Positions 1-8,680 of a stretch of 62,722 nucleotides of DNA are shown piece by piece. Made by a program: the position numbers and the translations under genes. The notes beneath the pieces are model-generated. The model saw only the letters and a list, made by a program, of their open reading frames with translations. It searched no databases and was not told the DNA's origin. How positions within the stretch are numbered: the stretch's first letter is position 1; every line of letters starts with the position of its first letter. This DNA comes from Christensenellaceae bacterium OttesenSCG-928-K19 (lineage in GTDB: Bacteria; Bacillota; Clostridia; Christensenellales; Christensenellaceae): the NCBI GenBank assembly GCA_030266015.1, contig JAJDHD010000012.1:1-62722 (forward strand), written 5' to 3'.

Positions 1-123
1 ATGATGACATCCCTCCGGCGAACAATGGCGTTCCCAAGGGATTTGTTGCTATCGAATTATGATATACAGAAAGAACTTCTTAATTGGCTTGTTGGTCACA
101 AGTCGATTAGGAGGTTTTTTATT
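1..123 (+). repeat. Integrase leader, copy 1 of a direct repeat
   Basis: The 123 bases before the integrase start match 12092-12214 at about 94% (7 differences over about 126 bases, no gaps). The block ends in the integrase ribosome site. Copy 1 may extend left beyond the window. The conservation exceeds that of the coding sequences that follow, so the block may itself be functional, for example as an attachment or regulatory region. That role is inference. Confidence 0.8.
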
Positions 124-1029
124 ATGGACGCAAAAGCATTATTAAAGGAATTCTTGCTTGAATGTGAGATAAGGAAGTTCTCGCCAAAAACGCTAAAGGG
201 GTATCGTGATAGCAATTTGTATCTATTGAATTATCTTGAGGCGGAACACCAGATTACACTGGCGGAAGACATAAGTCATATCCATATCAAACGCTTTTTA
301 ACTTTTTTGCAAAAGAACGGGCGCAAGGCTACTTATACAAACGGGCTTATAAAGACATTCCGCTCGTTTTTTAAGTATTTGAAGGAAGAAGAATACATAA
401 GCATCAACCCTATGCTGAAAATAAAATGGGGCAAGCAGGAAAAGCCCATCATTAAGACTTTTTCAAAACGGGAAGTTGCCAAAATGGTGAAAGCCTTTGG
501 CGGTTCGAATTTTCTCGAAATACGTAACAAAGCAATCATCGCTACTTTATTTGATACTGGCATTCGTTGCAGCGAATTATGCGACCTAAAAGCGGATGCT
601 ATAAAAGACACATATATTAACGTTTGGGGAAAAGGCAATAAAGAACGCTCTGTTGGCAAAAGCCCATATCTTGAAAAGTTTTTGTTGCGCTATACGATAG
701 TTAGAGACGCATATTTCCGACATAAGTTGATACTGCCGGAGAATCTTTTTTTAAGCAGGACAGGAAAGCCGCTTACTGTTGAAGCAGTAGAGAGGGTAGT
801 AAAGATAGCGGGAGAATATGCGAATGTGGCGGAGGACATACGATGTTCGCCGCATACCTGCCGTCATTGGTATGCACAAGCACAATTAAAAAATGGGCTT
901 GACGTATATTCCCTGTCGCGGTTGCTTGGACACAATAATGTAAGAATAACGCAAGTTTATCTGGATTCTATGAAGGATAAAGATATTGTTGAAAAAAGTG
1001 TTTTAACAAGCCCTTTGATGAATCTATAA
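124..1029 (+). CDS. Tyrosine recombinase (phage/XerC-D-type integrase)
   Basis: Predicted site-specific DNA recombinase, 301 aa. It has an N-terminal SAM-like core-binding domain (about residues 1-90) and a C-terminal catalytic domain. The catalytic set is visible: Arg148 in TGIRCSE, the beta-hairpin Lys in GKGNKERS, His244 and Arg247 in HTCRH, His270 in LLGHNN, and the nucleophile Tyr279 in QVYLDS. I start it at 124 because AGGAGG lies just upstream; the frame stays open to base 1, but that upstream part is a conserved leader (see 1-123). It probably mobilises or once mobilised the island to its right. The compact size is close to XerC/D. The cognate attachment site is not identified. Confidence 0.9.
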   Translation: MDAKALLKEFLLECEIRKFSPKTLKGYRDSNLYLLNYLEAEHQITLAEDISHIHIKRFLTFLQKNGRKATYTNGLIKTFRSFFKYLKEEEYISINPMLKIKWGKQEKPIIKTFSKREVAKMVKAFGGSNFLEIRNKAIIATLFDTGIRCSELCDLKADAIKDTYINVWGKGNKERSVGKSPYLEKFLLRYTIVRDAYFRHKLILPENLFLSRTGKPLTVEAVERVVKIAGEYANVAEDIRCSPHTCRHWYAQAQLKNGLDVYSLSRLLGHNNVRITQVYLDSMKDKDIVEKSVLTSPLMNL

Positions 1030-1034
1030 CCACA

Positions 1035-1050
1035 CAGCGCGACTGCGTAA
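1035..1050 (-). repeat. Island motif, left outer copy
   Basis: Read on the minus strand this is TTACGCAGTCGCGCTG. It matches the motif at 11705-11742 (TTACGGCAGCGCGCTG) and, like that copy, lies directly outside a phased array, in inverted orientation. Together motif and array form a composite imperfect terminal inverted repeat. Confidence 0.55.
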
Positions 1051-1083
1051 AGAATAGTCATAGAAAAGATGTATCTACTGGCC

Positions 1084-1185
1084 ATCAGTTTTAGCAACTT
1101 CGGCATCACTTTAAGCGACTTTTGGCGAGTTTGATACATCTTTTATTGAGTTTGGTATCAGTTTGCATTAGTTTGGATGAGTTTA
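1084..1185 (-). repeat. Phased ten-unit repeat array, left copy
   Basis: On the minus strand this is a run of degenerate units of the form AAA(C/G)T(C/G)ATRCC. The C/G of each core falls at 1088, 1098, 1109, 1119, 1129, 1140, 1150, 1161, 1171 and 1181 (steps of 10 or 11; the unit at 1140 is degenerate). The spacing, close to one helical turn, would put all units on one face of DNA. It is the inverted counterpart of 11601-11704. Confidence 0.8.
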
Positions 1186-1191
1186 TATTAT

Positions 1192-1214
1192 TCAGCGCGC
1201 GAAAGCATAAAATT
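1192..1214 (-). repeat. Island motif next to left array
   Basis: On the minus strand this reads AATTTTATGCTTTCGCGCGC followed by TGA. It resembles the motif at 10458-10495 in inverted orientation and sits on the inner side of the left array. Similarity is imperfect. Confidence 0.45.
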
Positions 1215-1369
1215 ATTGGGTGGAACATCTCACCGCGAAACATGGTAAGAGCAGGCTTTGCACTGTCCGAAAAAGATTGCCAGCAAAGGTTTTGCAGTGT
1301 ATAATGTAGCCATAAAACGATTCATCAATAATATAATGGTCATTATCCAAATCGAAGGGGAATATTACA

Positions 1370-3217
1370 ATGAGAAAAATAAGGAAACCGATAGTCATAC
1401 TGCTTGCATTCGCGCTTGTGTTCGCGCTGCTGCCCACAACGGGGCTGGCGGACACAGCGGTGGATTTTTCGGTCACCACCGCTGTCAGCCCCACCACCGT
1501 GCTCACCGGCGGGATTGTTGAACTCACCATCTATGTGTACGCACCAGCGCGAACTGCTGGCATCACCACGAGTGTGACATGCTCCCTTCCGGATGGGATT
1601 AACTTTGTTTCCGCGACGGACGGTGGTACTTGTAGTGCCGGGACGGTTACGTGGTCGGCAACGGTACCGGCCGGCGCGGAAGGCACGGTGCTGACCTTAG
1701 GTGTCAACTGCGTGGCGCAAACGCAGGGTACCAAGTCGTTTACCGCCTCCGTCAGTACAACGGGCAACCCCGACCCGAATACGGATAACGACACCGATAC
1801 TGCTACCATAAATGTGGTAACCGAACGGCCGCTAAAACCCACAGCAACCTCACCGCAGTATATAGGAGATACTGGCGCAAATACACTTGCAGACCTTCAA
1901 GCGACTGTTGGCGATGGATATGATCTTGCGTGGTTTGCAAGTGATAGCTCAATGGACGAGCTTCCGCTGACGACTCCGCTGGCGGATGGCACAACATACT
2001 ACGCAAGGACAAGTAATGACGGCTTATACTCATCCGACTCCACCCCCGTAAAAGTTAACCTCGTACCCGCCGCCCCCTCCATTACGATTGAATCTATAGA
2101 AGCAGATAAGGAGTTTCTGCCAGCGGTTGGGGATGATATTACTTATATTGTTACTGTAAAAAATACAGGGAATGTTTTAATAACCTTTGCCGGTATTGAA
2201 TCCACCCCTTCCTTAACTGCCACCTCCCCAAGAATTGATTTGAACCCGGGGAACTCCGCAATAGGAACTTGCACTTATGAAGTAACACAGGCTGATTTAG
2301 ATACAGGGTCTTTTACCTTTGAGGCATACGCCGAGGGAGTAGATTCTGAGTCCAATACTATAACGTCCTCTACGTTCACTAAAACAGTTAACATAGAAAA
2401 AGTATCGCCAACCGTAACAGGAACAATCAGCCTTAACGGATTACAAGGAATGATGGCCGGTGATGCTACGGTAACGGCTACGCTTTCAAATGCGTATTTC
2501 GGCCCCAAAGTTACCGGCATACCGTTCACTGCGAAGCTGGGCACAAGTAATGTAGCGGCAACGGCTACAGCATCAGCCAACGGAAACCTCACATTCAGTT
2601 TTCCTGCCGACAAGTTGAATACGCTCAACGCCGGTGCTCATGATATTCTCGTATCATCCACAGCGGATACGCACAACAACGCTGTTGCAAACGCGAAGGT
2701 TGGAACGCTGACGATCACAGCGCCAGACCCTGTTATCATATTAGACCAGCCAGACCCGACTAAACCGCTTGATTTAATGCAGAATGCTGTGTTTAGATTA
2801 AATAAACCTTACAATACGTTTGCATATGCTAAAATAAACGGTAATTTGCTGACATCAACACCCCAAAGCAATGTAATGGCTACCCTTGCAAACTATCCTC
2901 AATATCCTGTTGATGTTGGAGATGCAAGGGAAGGCAGCACCACTATAACGCTGTATAAGGAGTTTCTGCAATGGTTGCCGGATGGCAAGTATACGCTTGA
3001 GGTAGGATTTTTGGACGGCAGTGTAGAGGACGTTGGCTCTTTGAATTTTGAAATCAAGCGTGACGCACAGCCTACTCCTACAGCAACGGCGGCAACCACG
3101 ACCAGCCCTCAAACAGGCGACGAGAGTAATCTTTCCCTGTGGATTGCGCTTTGCATGATAGCAGGGGTAAGTATTGCAGGTGTTGTAAGTTGGAGACGTA
3201 AACGGTCTGTGAAGTAA
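1370..3217 (+). CDS. Secreted cell-wall-anchored surface protein with DUF11-like and Ig-like domains
   Basis: 615 aa. An N-terminal signal peptide (KIRKPIVILLAFALVFALLP, cleaved near the ADT motif) is followed by a DUF11-like beta domain (about 30-150, with PDPNTDNDTDTATI), an Ig-like segment, a second conserved-repeat domain (about 235-345), a further Ig-like domain and a Thr/Ala-rich spacer. The C-terminus has SPQTGD, a hydrophobic span and RRKR, a sortase sorting signal. It should be covalently attached to peptidoglycan. AAGGGG lies 9 bases before the ATG. No sortase gene is in the window. GC content is higher than its island neighbours. The ligand is unknown. Confidence 0.85.
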   Translation: MRKIRKPIVILLAFALVFALLPTTGLADTAVDFSVTTAVSPTTVLTGGIVELTIYVYAPARTAGITTSVTCSLPDGINFVSATDGGTCSAGTVTWSATVPAGAEGTVLTLGVNCVAQTQGTKSFTASVSTTGNPDPNTDNDTDTATINVVTERPLKPTATSPQYIGDTGANTLADLQATVGDGYDLAWFASDSSMDELPLTTPLADGTTYYARTSNDGLYSSDSTPVKVNLVPAAPSITIESIEADKEFLPAVGDDITYIVTVKNTGNVLITFAGIESTPSLTATSPRIDLNPGNSAIGTCTYEVTQADLDTGSFTFEAYAEGVDSESNTITSSTFTKTVNIEKVSPTVTGTISLNGLQGMMAGDATVTATLSNAYFGPKVTGIPFTAKLGTSNVAATATASANGNLTFSFPADKLNTLNAGAHDILVSSTADTHNNAVANAKVGTLTITAPDPVIILDQPDPTKPLDLMQNAVFRLNKPYNTFAYAKINGNLLTSTPQSNVMATLANYPQYPVDVGDAREGSTTITLYKEFLQWLPDGKYTLEVGFLDGSVEDVGSLNFEIKRDAQPTPTATAATTTSPQTGDESNLSLWIALCMIAGVSIAGVVSWRRKRSVK

Positions 3218-3253
3218 CAATAATGAACAAAAACACATATTGATTGGTAATAA

Positions 3254-3289
3254 CAAGAAGTCCACTTTTTAGACAAGTGGGCTTCTTTC
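3254..3289. terminator. Bidirectional terminator
   Basis: Long hairpin AAGAAG.CCACTT with AAGTGG.CTTCTT, flanked by T-rich sequence on the plus side. It lies between the surface protein (+) and the resolvase (-), which converge. Confidence 0.75.
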
Positions 3290-3311
3290 TATGGTGAGTT
3301 AATCATATTGC

Positions 3312-3872
3312 TTAAATAGCCGCATCCTTTACCCTTCTGTAAAACGTGTTGGGTTTTAGATTCAATTTATTCATTGCGGCAGTAGCGGTAATACGCCCCG
3401 CGCGCCACTCCGCGCAAACGGCTTTAAATTCGTTCTCATCAATTTTTATCGGTTGTCTGCCCTTATACTTACCCTGCGCCTTGGCAATCTCTACACCCTC
3501 GCGCTGACGCTGTAAGATGCTTTCCCGTTCAAACTCCGCAAGGGCTGCGAAAATCGTAAGCATAAATGCGCCCTGCGGCGTGGTGGTGTCTATGGATTCT
3601 TTTAGGCTGATGAAGGAAACGCCCTTTTCTTTCAGTTCGTCCACAAGCGCAAGCAAATCACGAGTATTACGGGCAAAGCGGGAAATCGACTCAACAATGA
3701 CGGTGTCGCCCTCTCTGATGTAATCCATCATCTTTTTCAGTTCCGGGCGCGCCGCCGCACTTTTGCCGCTCACTTTTTCAATAAATATCCTGTCTGTCCC
3801 TTGTAATTGTAGTTCTTGGCGTGCTGTGTTCTGTTCAACCGTCGAAACCCTTACATAACCTATTTTACTCAT
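3312..3872 (-). CDS. Small serine recombinase (resolvase/invertase family)
   Basis: 186 aa, the usual length for Pin/Tn3-type small serine recombinases. The catalytic domain begins with IGYVRVSTVEQN, whose Ser is the nucleophile, and carries ESISRFARNTRD with the conserved arginines. The ASLKESIDTTTPQGAF-type region and the E-helix LAEFERESILQRQREG follow, then GKYKGRQP and a C-terminal helix-turn-helix (ITATAAMNKLNLKPNTFYRRVK). It should cut and rejoin DNA at short crossover sites for cointegrate resolution or inversion. It reads the same way as a related but altered protein just upstream (3993-4892), and both belong to the mobile island. Confidence 0.9.
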   Translation of the reverse strand: MSKIGYVRVSTVEQNTARQELQLQGTDRIFIEKVSGKSAAARPELKKMMDYIREGDTVIVESISRFARNTRDLLALVDELKEKGVSFISLKESIDTTTPQGAFMLTIFAALAEFERESILQRQREGVEIAKAQGKYKGRQPIKIDENEFKAVCAEWRAGRITATAAMNKLNLKPNTFYRRVKDAAI

Positions 3873-3992
3873 TTGAATTGCTCCCTTCTGTTTATACTAT
3901 TATTGTAACAAATGAAGGTGCTATTCTCGGTCAATAGGATAGGCGTTTTATTTGAAATATTTCAAAATAACAAAATCAATTCGTATGACATA

Positions 3993-4892
3993 CTATTTCT
4001 GCTTTTCCTGTTCTTTCACTAAGGCGTAGTCTAATGACATGGCATATTTTAAGCAAGCATCTTCTTTTTCTGAATAGGGTAAGTTTTTTGATACTTGTTG
4101 AAAGTCTGGGTTGTGCCACGCCAAATCAAATAACTTAGCAAGCTTATAAAAAGAATTTTTCTTTAGTCCTAATTGCTTCATTGCTTCTGTCGCAGATATA
4201 CCCTCAAACTTATAAGCGTGACAGTATACATTAACCCAGTCTGGCGGAAATGTAATTCGCGGGCGACCAACTCCATTCTTTATGACAGGTGGCTTTTTAA
4301 CCTTCTTATACTGACTTGTAATTTGATTAAGTTCTTTTCTATACTGGGAACGCTCTGTGCGCGCTAATATAATCAATAGTTGGTCAATAAGTTCGACAAG
4401 AATATTACCATCAAAATTAGATGAATTGATTGGGGTATTCAACAATGGAATATCTTGCATACATTGCTCTAATATCCTATATGTGATACGCGAATGTCTG
4501 CATTCCCTTCTGTAAATCAGCGTAAGCATTGTATCAATGTAATTATAAGTGGGATTTACTTGGGTATTAAGCATAGCCTTATCCAAAGTATCGAAGTGAC
4601 CAATAATTGCGATATCAGCGCCAATATCTTTTGTTATCCTGCGCCATTCGTTCTTCATTTCGGTATAATCTCTACCTAAATTCCGCATAGAATTCAGAAT
4701 GAGTAAATCACCTTTTTTCAATTTGGCAATCACATTATGATATTCTTTTTTACATATATATTTTCTGCCTTTTTGTAAGTCAATAAAGATATTACTCTTT
4801 GAAATACCTATATTGCGGGCAAACTGGCTTTTTAAAGGGATAGGAGATTCATACATATCATCTCTTATATAGCAATATATATTGTTTTCCAT
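3993..4892 (-). CDS. Serine-recombinase-like protein with altered active site
   Basis: 299 aa. The first about 110 residues follow the resolvase fold: YCYIRDDM aligns with YVRVSTVE, KKGDLLILNSMRNLGRDYTEM with REGDTVIVESISRFARNTRD, and GADIAIIGHFDTLD with the next strand. The nucleophilic serine position is occupied by Asp, while the arginine before it and arginines in the MRNLGRD segment remain. A central helical part not seen in small resolvases is followed by VGRPRITFPPDW and a resolvase-like helix-turn-helix (ISATEAMKQLGLKKNSFYKLAK). The start at 4892 has GGAG 10 bases upstream. It may be a DNA-binding accessory or inhibitor of the neighbour; that is inference. Confidence 0.65.
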   Translation of the reverse strand: MENNIYCYIRDDMYESPIPLKSQFARNIGISKSNIFIDLQKGRKYICKKEYHNVIAKLKKGDLLILNSMRNLGRDYTEMKNEWRRITKDIGADIAIIGHFDTLDKAMLNTQVNPTYNYIDTMLTLIYRRECRHSRITYRILEQCMQDIPLLNTPINSSNFDGNILVELIDQLLIILARTERSQYRKELNQITSQYKKVKKPPVIKNGVGRPRITFPPDWVNVYCHAYKFEGISATEAMKQLGLKKNSFYKLAKLFDLAWHNPDFQQVSKNLPYSEKEDACLKYAMSLDYALVKEQEKQK

Positions 4893-5277
4893 TTTCCGTT
4901 TTCTCCAGTTTTCCTTTATTATAGAGCATAACTCAATATTTATCAATAATAAATAAACACTTTAGCGACCTAATGTACATTTTGATATATTTTACAAACT
5001 TAATATTTTGGCTTTATATATGGTTATATTCATATATTACGCATTTAAATATTGGCGAACATAAAAAATAGTTTTTAACATATTCTGGCTTAATAAAAGC
5101 AAATTATGGAATAACGAAACATTAGACGTCATGGTAAAGTCGCTTTTATTGCATCGTTAAATATCGTTGTCTGCGATATACTTAAATCAACAAGTGAGGA
5201 ACACAAACTCACAAAAATTAACGGGTGAGCGACCTAAGTAAAATACGCTTTGCGCGAGAGCGCAGAAAGGAATTAGT
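4893..5277. other. AT-rich intergenic region
   Basis: Very AT-rich gap between divergent genes. A short direct repeat, AGCGACCTAA, occurs near 4964 and 5229. One copy of the island motif lies at 5239-5258. I see no gene, and the promoters for both flanking genes presumably lie here. Confidence 0.5.
5239..5258 (+). repeat. Island motif before the 5278 gene
   Basis: TAAAATACGCTTTGCGCGAG resembles the motif at 10458-10495 (AAAATTACGGCTTCGCGC) in forward orientation. It sits about 20 bases before the next start codon, so it could also act as an operator. Confidence 0.4.
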
Positions 5278-5742
5278 ATGAGTAATGTAAAAGGCTTCAA
5301 ATTCAACCCCATCACAGGCGACGCAACTATCACAAAAAGTTTTGCCAAGCGAATGAGCAACCCATATTCAGAAGAATATATCTTAGTCCAGATATATAAG
5401 CAAGATAATCCGAATATGCGCCTGCTTCAACGCACAATCGAAAAGTCCGGTAAATACAGGCTGGGATACATTAGCGAAACGAAAATGTTACGCTATATCG
5501 GGTGTCAAGATAGCGCAGTGGAATTGTTGAAAGAATTTCTTGAACAAAAAGAACTTTCAAAATCACTCCCCCATCCCATAGAACATTTGCGGAAATGGTT
5601 TTTCACAAAGTTCCCCGGATATGTTACGCTTGCTGAGATTAACATATCTAGAATGGAAACGGCTGAAGATGTCCAAGAAACTACTCCCCAGAGCATTCCC
5701 GTAAAGAAGGAGACACCCTTAAAAAAAGCCTCTGGACAGTAA
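5278..5742 (+). CDS. Unrecognised island protein
   Basis: 154 aa, no signal peptide or membrane segment. I do not recognise a family. The N-terminal half is mixed alpha/beta (FKFNPITGDATITKSFAKRM), the middle is basic and helical (AVELLKEFLEQKELSKSL), and the C-terminus is a charged, probably disordered tail rich in Lys, Pro and Thr. AGAAAGGA lies upstream of the ATG and a terminator follows at 5814. It lies between the recombinase genes and a replication-like gene, so an accessory DNA-processing role is possible but unsupported. Confidence 0.6.
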   Translation: MSNVKGFKFNPITGDATITKSFAKRMSNPYSEEYILVQIYKQDNPNMRLLQRTIEKSGKYRLGYISETKMLRYIGCQDSAVELLKEFLEQKELSKSLPHPIEHLRKWFFTKFPGYVTLAEINISRMETAEDVQETTPQSIPVKKETPLKKASGQ

Positions 5743-5775
5743 AATTGAATAACCATCTTGCATCAAGCTAAAAAA

Positions 5776-5794
5776 GCGTAACCGTTGGTTGCGC
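5776..5794 (-). terminator. Terminator of the 5921-6913 gene
   Basis: Perfect eight-pair stem GCGCAACC/GGTTACGC (one G-T pair) with a three-base loop. On the minus strand it is followed by five T residues. Confidence 0.65.
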
Positions 5795-5813
5795 CTTTAG
5801 CCTTTCCCCGAAC

Positions 5814-5840
5814 AAAGCGCGAAGACGCTTTATTTTTTTT
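5814..5840 (+). terminator. Terminator of the 5278 gene
   Basis: Stem AAAGCG/CGCTTT with a six-base loop, followed by ATTTTTTTT. Confidence 0.7.
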
Positions 5841-5920
5841 GTATATGGGGGGTATTTCTGGGAAAAACTCAAATTTTGCCTTCTGTCAAAAAGTGTCCAT
5901 CCTACATTCGTTCCACGAAC

Positions 5921-6913
5921 TCATTTTTCCAAAAACTTTCCCGCCAATGCATCCTCTAAACTAATCTCCTTGCGATTTCCTTTTTCCTCCAATCTCTTAA
6001 CGTGGATTATTTCCGGTTTCATACGCAACTGCTCTCCAATATCCTTTGCGATTTGCTGTTGCTTCGCTTTCAACTGCGCCGCTTTGCGGTCTTCCTTTTC
6101 AATCATTTCATTTATTTGCTCTTGATAATCTGGCTTAAACAACAAACCAAATCCCTTAACTTCCCATAACTTATTTGCCTTATATGAAAATGCAGTCCAT
6201 ATCCAACGGGGGGATTTACCTTTGGCAATCAAATTACGGGATATTTTAGCAAATTCACTCCGGCGGCTGTCCGATAGAGTGGACGCGCGCCCGCTAAGTA
6301 ATTCCCTATATTTATCATTTTCATTATTTTCCTTTTGCTCCCCTTCCTTTTGAGGAATGAGAGACCTATCTATATCTTTATTTGTATTATTTATATTATC
6401 TATTTCTCTATTGCCGGGGCGGACTTCCGCATCCGGTTTAGCGGATTTTTTTGTTTGCTCCGGCGGAGGGGTAAGTCCGTCTGGGCGGTTTTCGATTTCA
6501 AAACATTTTGTGTCTTTTTCTGGACGCTGTGGCGGCGCTCCGTTGGAACGGACGGGCGCAGTTGGTATGGCATCAAAATTTGACGGAACTGGTGGCATTC
6601 CGCTCTGGCGGACGGGGGTAGTAAAAAAATAATACTTATTTCCGTGCACAGAGGAAATGTATCCCCTTTTAAGTAGTTTCTTAAACGCATCGTGGTAAGA
6701 ACTTTTTTTAATGCCTGTGGCATTCTCTACGGCCTTCTGGCTTAACTCAAGGGGAAACCCGTCCTTATTGCTGGCGAGGTAGAGATATAGCTTGAATTCG
6801 CTGTAATTTAAGTCTTTCCCGGCGTTCTGCCATTCTTCTATTCCTATTTGAAGGAAACGGCTTTCATACTTTTGCTTTTGAATTAAAATTAGTTTTTGGT
6901 TTGGCACTGACAT
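5921..6913 (-). CDS. Winged-helix protein resembling plasmid replication initiators
   Basis: 330 aa. The N-terminal part (GIEEWQNAGKDLNYSEFKLYLYLASNKDGF, then an HTH with TGIKKSSYHDAFKKLLKRGYI) is the winged helix-turn-helix seen in plasmid or ICE replication and DnaD-like proteins. A long Pro/Asn/Glu-rich linker (about 105-205) leads to a C-terminal helical part (ISRNLIAKGKSPRWIWTAFSYKANKLW) and a Gln/Lys-rich coiled segment. I start at the second Met because it best fits the fold. It suggests that the island has, or had, replication or maintenance functions. The family assignment is moderate and I see no iterons beside the gene. Confidence 0.55.
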   Translation of the reverse strand: MSVPNQKLILIQKQKYESRFLQIGIEEWQNAGKDLNYSEFKLYLYLASNKDGFPLELSQKAVENATGIKKSSYHDAFKKLLKRGYISSVHGNKYYFFTTPVRQSGMPPVPSNFDAIPTAPVRSNGAPPQRPEKDTKCFEIENRPDGLTPPPEQTKKSAKPDAEVRPGNREIDNINNTNKDIDRSLIPQKEGEQKENNENDKYRELLSGRASTLSDSRRSEFAKISRNLIAKGKSPRWIWTAFSYKANKLWEVKGFGLLFKPDYQEQINEMIEKEDRKAAQLKAKQQQIAKDIGEQLRMKPEIIHVKRLEEKGNRKEISLEDALAGKFLEK

Positions 6914-7420
6914 TTTTAAGACCATCCTTATATTAAATATTAACCATCCAGTAAATAAAATAGTGAAGGACGAGCAGAGGATGGTCGTTTCCGCTTATAC
7001 AAAGGATAATCACCCTTTTCGCCCTTCACGTTATATAATTGAAGCTGTGCTTCTCGAATACAATATTACGTTTTCTATTACGTATATAAGTATGTATTAT
7101 TGCGGAAGGATACACTATTTTGAGTGCTTCTGAAATCCGTTGAAATGGACTTGCTTTGTAGAGAATTCTGTGGGGATTTTTCCCTTTCTCTCTCTATATA
7201 TTATACAAAAAATTACAAGATTTTTCAAATTTTGACTTCCCCCCAAAATTTGCGGAGGCGCGCGCCGCACAACACCTTTTTACGACTTCGCGCGAACGAC
7301 TATGTGTTTATTTCGGCCGTTATAGTTTATAATAAAGCAAATAAATAATTCTTATATTTGGAATAGGGCTGTTGCACGCAATAAAAATAGAAGATGCTGG
7401 ACAGCCTAGGGGGGGACACC
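6914..7420. other. Intergenic region between divergent island genes
   Basis: About 500 bases, AT-rich, without a credible gene. It contains two ATTACG words near 7064 and 7076 and the direct repeat copy at 7230-7295. The promoters of the two divergent genes must lie here but no clear consensus stands out. Confidence 0.5.
7230..7295 (+). repeat. 63-66 bp direct repeat, copy upstream of the GGDEF gene
   Basis: Shares TTTTGAC, AAAAT.TGCGGA, GCGCGCCGCACAACACC, TTTTTA and CTTCGCGCGA with 8681-8743, in the same order and orientation. Includes the palindrome GGCGCGCGCC. The two copies bracket the diguanylate cyclase gene. Confidence 0.8.
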
Positions 7421-8632
7421 ATGGATTATTTCATCTTGGACAAAGTTTTTGTTGCTGATATGACAGCGCTGATTATGATTATGTTTTGGGAAGGGATTGC
7501 TTCATCTCTAATTTTGTATGCTTCGCGCAAACAGATTAAGTCTCTACAAAATGAACCATTATCCAGAAAGTCAATAATCTTCCACTTGATTAGATCGGTA
7601 GGATATTTTCTCTTTTTGTATCGTGGTATATTTCCTGATGCTCTTTCTTCCACAACTGCGAATGCTTTGCTCTTTTTTGCATTCTATCTTGACGCACAGA
7701 TAATTTTGCAAGCAACTAAATTGAACACAAATGGGTTGAAAATCTATGGAATCATTGTTTTTGTTATTTCTTCAATTGTTTATGTGTTGATGGATGTGGT
7801 TTTGGGATTACCCAATATACGTATCGTATGCGCATCCGTTTCAATTTTCCTGACGTTTGCGCCAACCGTTATAAAATGTATGTTTGGCAAGCATAGTAAT
7901 TCGCTGTACCGATCATTTTTATGGCCATATTTACTGCTAATAATTCTGACAATATTCAGAACAATCAAAGCTATCACAAACATTGACTATGCACTTCTGG
8001 AGACAGATTTTTTGCAAAGTGCGTTTCATTCTATTCTTATAGTGAAAGCGTTTTTTAGCACTTTATTTCTTTTGGTTATCCTGTTATCTAAATCCTCGGA
8101 TGAAATTGATCGTGCTGCTCTTGATCCATTAACAGGGGTACTTGGCAGAAAAGCCTATTTAATTGAAAGCAAAAAAATATTGTGTGAGAGATGCACAAAC
8201 AAAGGTTATTTAGCTGTGTTCTTCCTTGATATTGATAATTTTAAACGGGTTAACGATAATTGGGGGCATGATATTGGCGATAAGGTTATCGTTGCCGTTG
8301 CTACTGCGGTGCAACGCAGTATAAATGTTGAGGATGTTTGTTGCCGGTATGGAGGGGATGAATTTTCGATATGTTTGCTGTTAGATAATCCGAACCTAAT
8401 AAATACAATTGCGAAACGAATTAAGGAGCGGTTGTGTAAAATTGATATCCTAGAAGAATCCATTACATGCAGTATTGGAGCAGCATGGGGTGTGCCCAAA
8501 GAAGATACAGGCATTGAAGATTACATAAAAAAAGCGGATGAGGCTATGTATCTTTCCAAACAGAATGGAAGAGATCAGCTAACTGTATTGGAAATCGGCA
8601 AAAAGAATGCGGATATGTTGATAGATATTTGA
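7421..8632 (+). CDS. Membrane diguanylate cyclase (GGDEF)
   Basis: 403 aa. The first about 220 residues form roughly seven hydrophobic segments, a membrane sensor of unassigned type. The C-terminal GGDEF domain starts at DPLTGVLGRKAY and has FLDIDNFKRVND, GHDIGDKV and an intact YGGDEFSI active site, so it should make cyclic di-GMP from two GTP. The usual inhibitory RxxD site just before GGDEF is absent (NVED), which argues against product inhibition there. The start was chosen at the ATG after a G-rich ribosome site. The gene is bracketed by a long direct repeat and looks like a discrete cargo unit. Confidence 0.9.
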   Translation: MDYFILDKVFVADMTALIMIMFWEGIASSLILYASRKQIKSLQNEPLSRKSIIFHLIRSVGYFLFLYRGIFPDALSSTTANALLFFAFYLDAQIILQATKLNTNGLKIYGIIVFVISSIVYVLMDVVLGLPNIRIVCASVSIFLTFAPTVIKCMFGKHSNSLYRSFLWPYLLLIILTIFRTIKAITNIDYALLETDFLQSAFHSILIVKAFFSTLFLLVILLSKSSDEIDRAALDPLTGVLGRKAYLIESKKILCERCTNKGYLAVFFLDIDNFKRVNDNWGHDIGDKVIVAVATAVQRSINVEDVCCRYGGDEFSICLLLDNPNLINTIAKRIKERLCKIDILEESITCSIGAAWGVPKEDTGIEDYIKKADEAMYLSKQNGRDQLTVLEIGKKNADMLIDI

Positions 8633-8680
8633 CGGTTTTTGAATAAGTCGAACAAAATTAGCGTTGTCCACGGTATATGG

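Noticed and set aside
1-123. Integrase translated from base 1
   Set aside because: The frame is open, but the AGGAGG site and the alignment of the catalytic domain favour the ATG at 124. The upstream part is a conserved leader shared with a broken gene.
1079-1190. CRISPR array
   Set aside because: Units are 10-11 bp, contiguous and degenerate, with no spacers and no cas genes.
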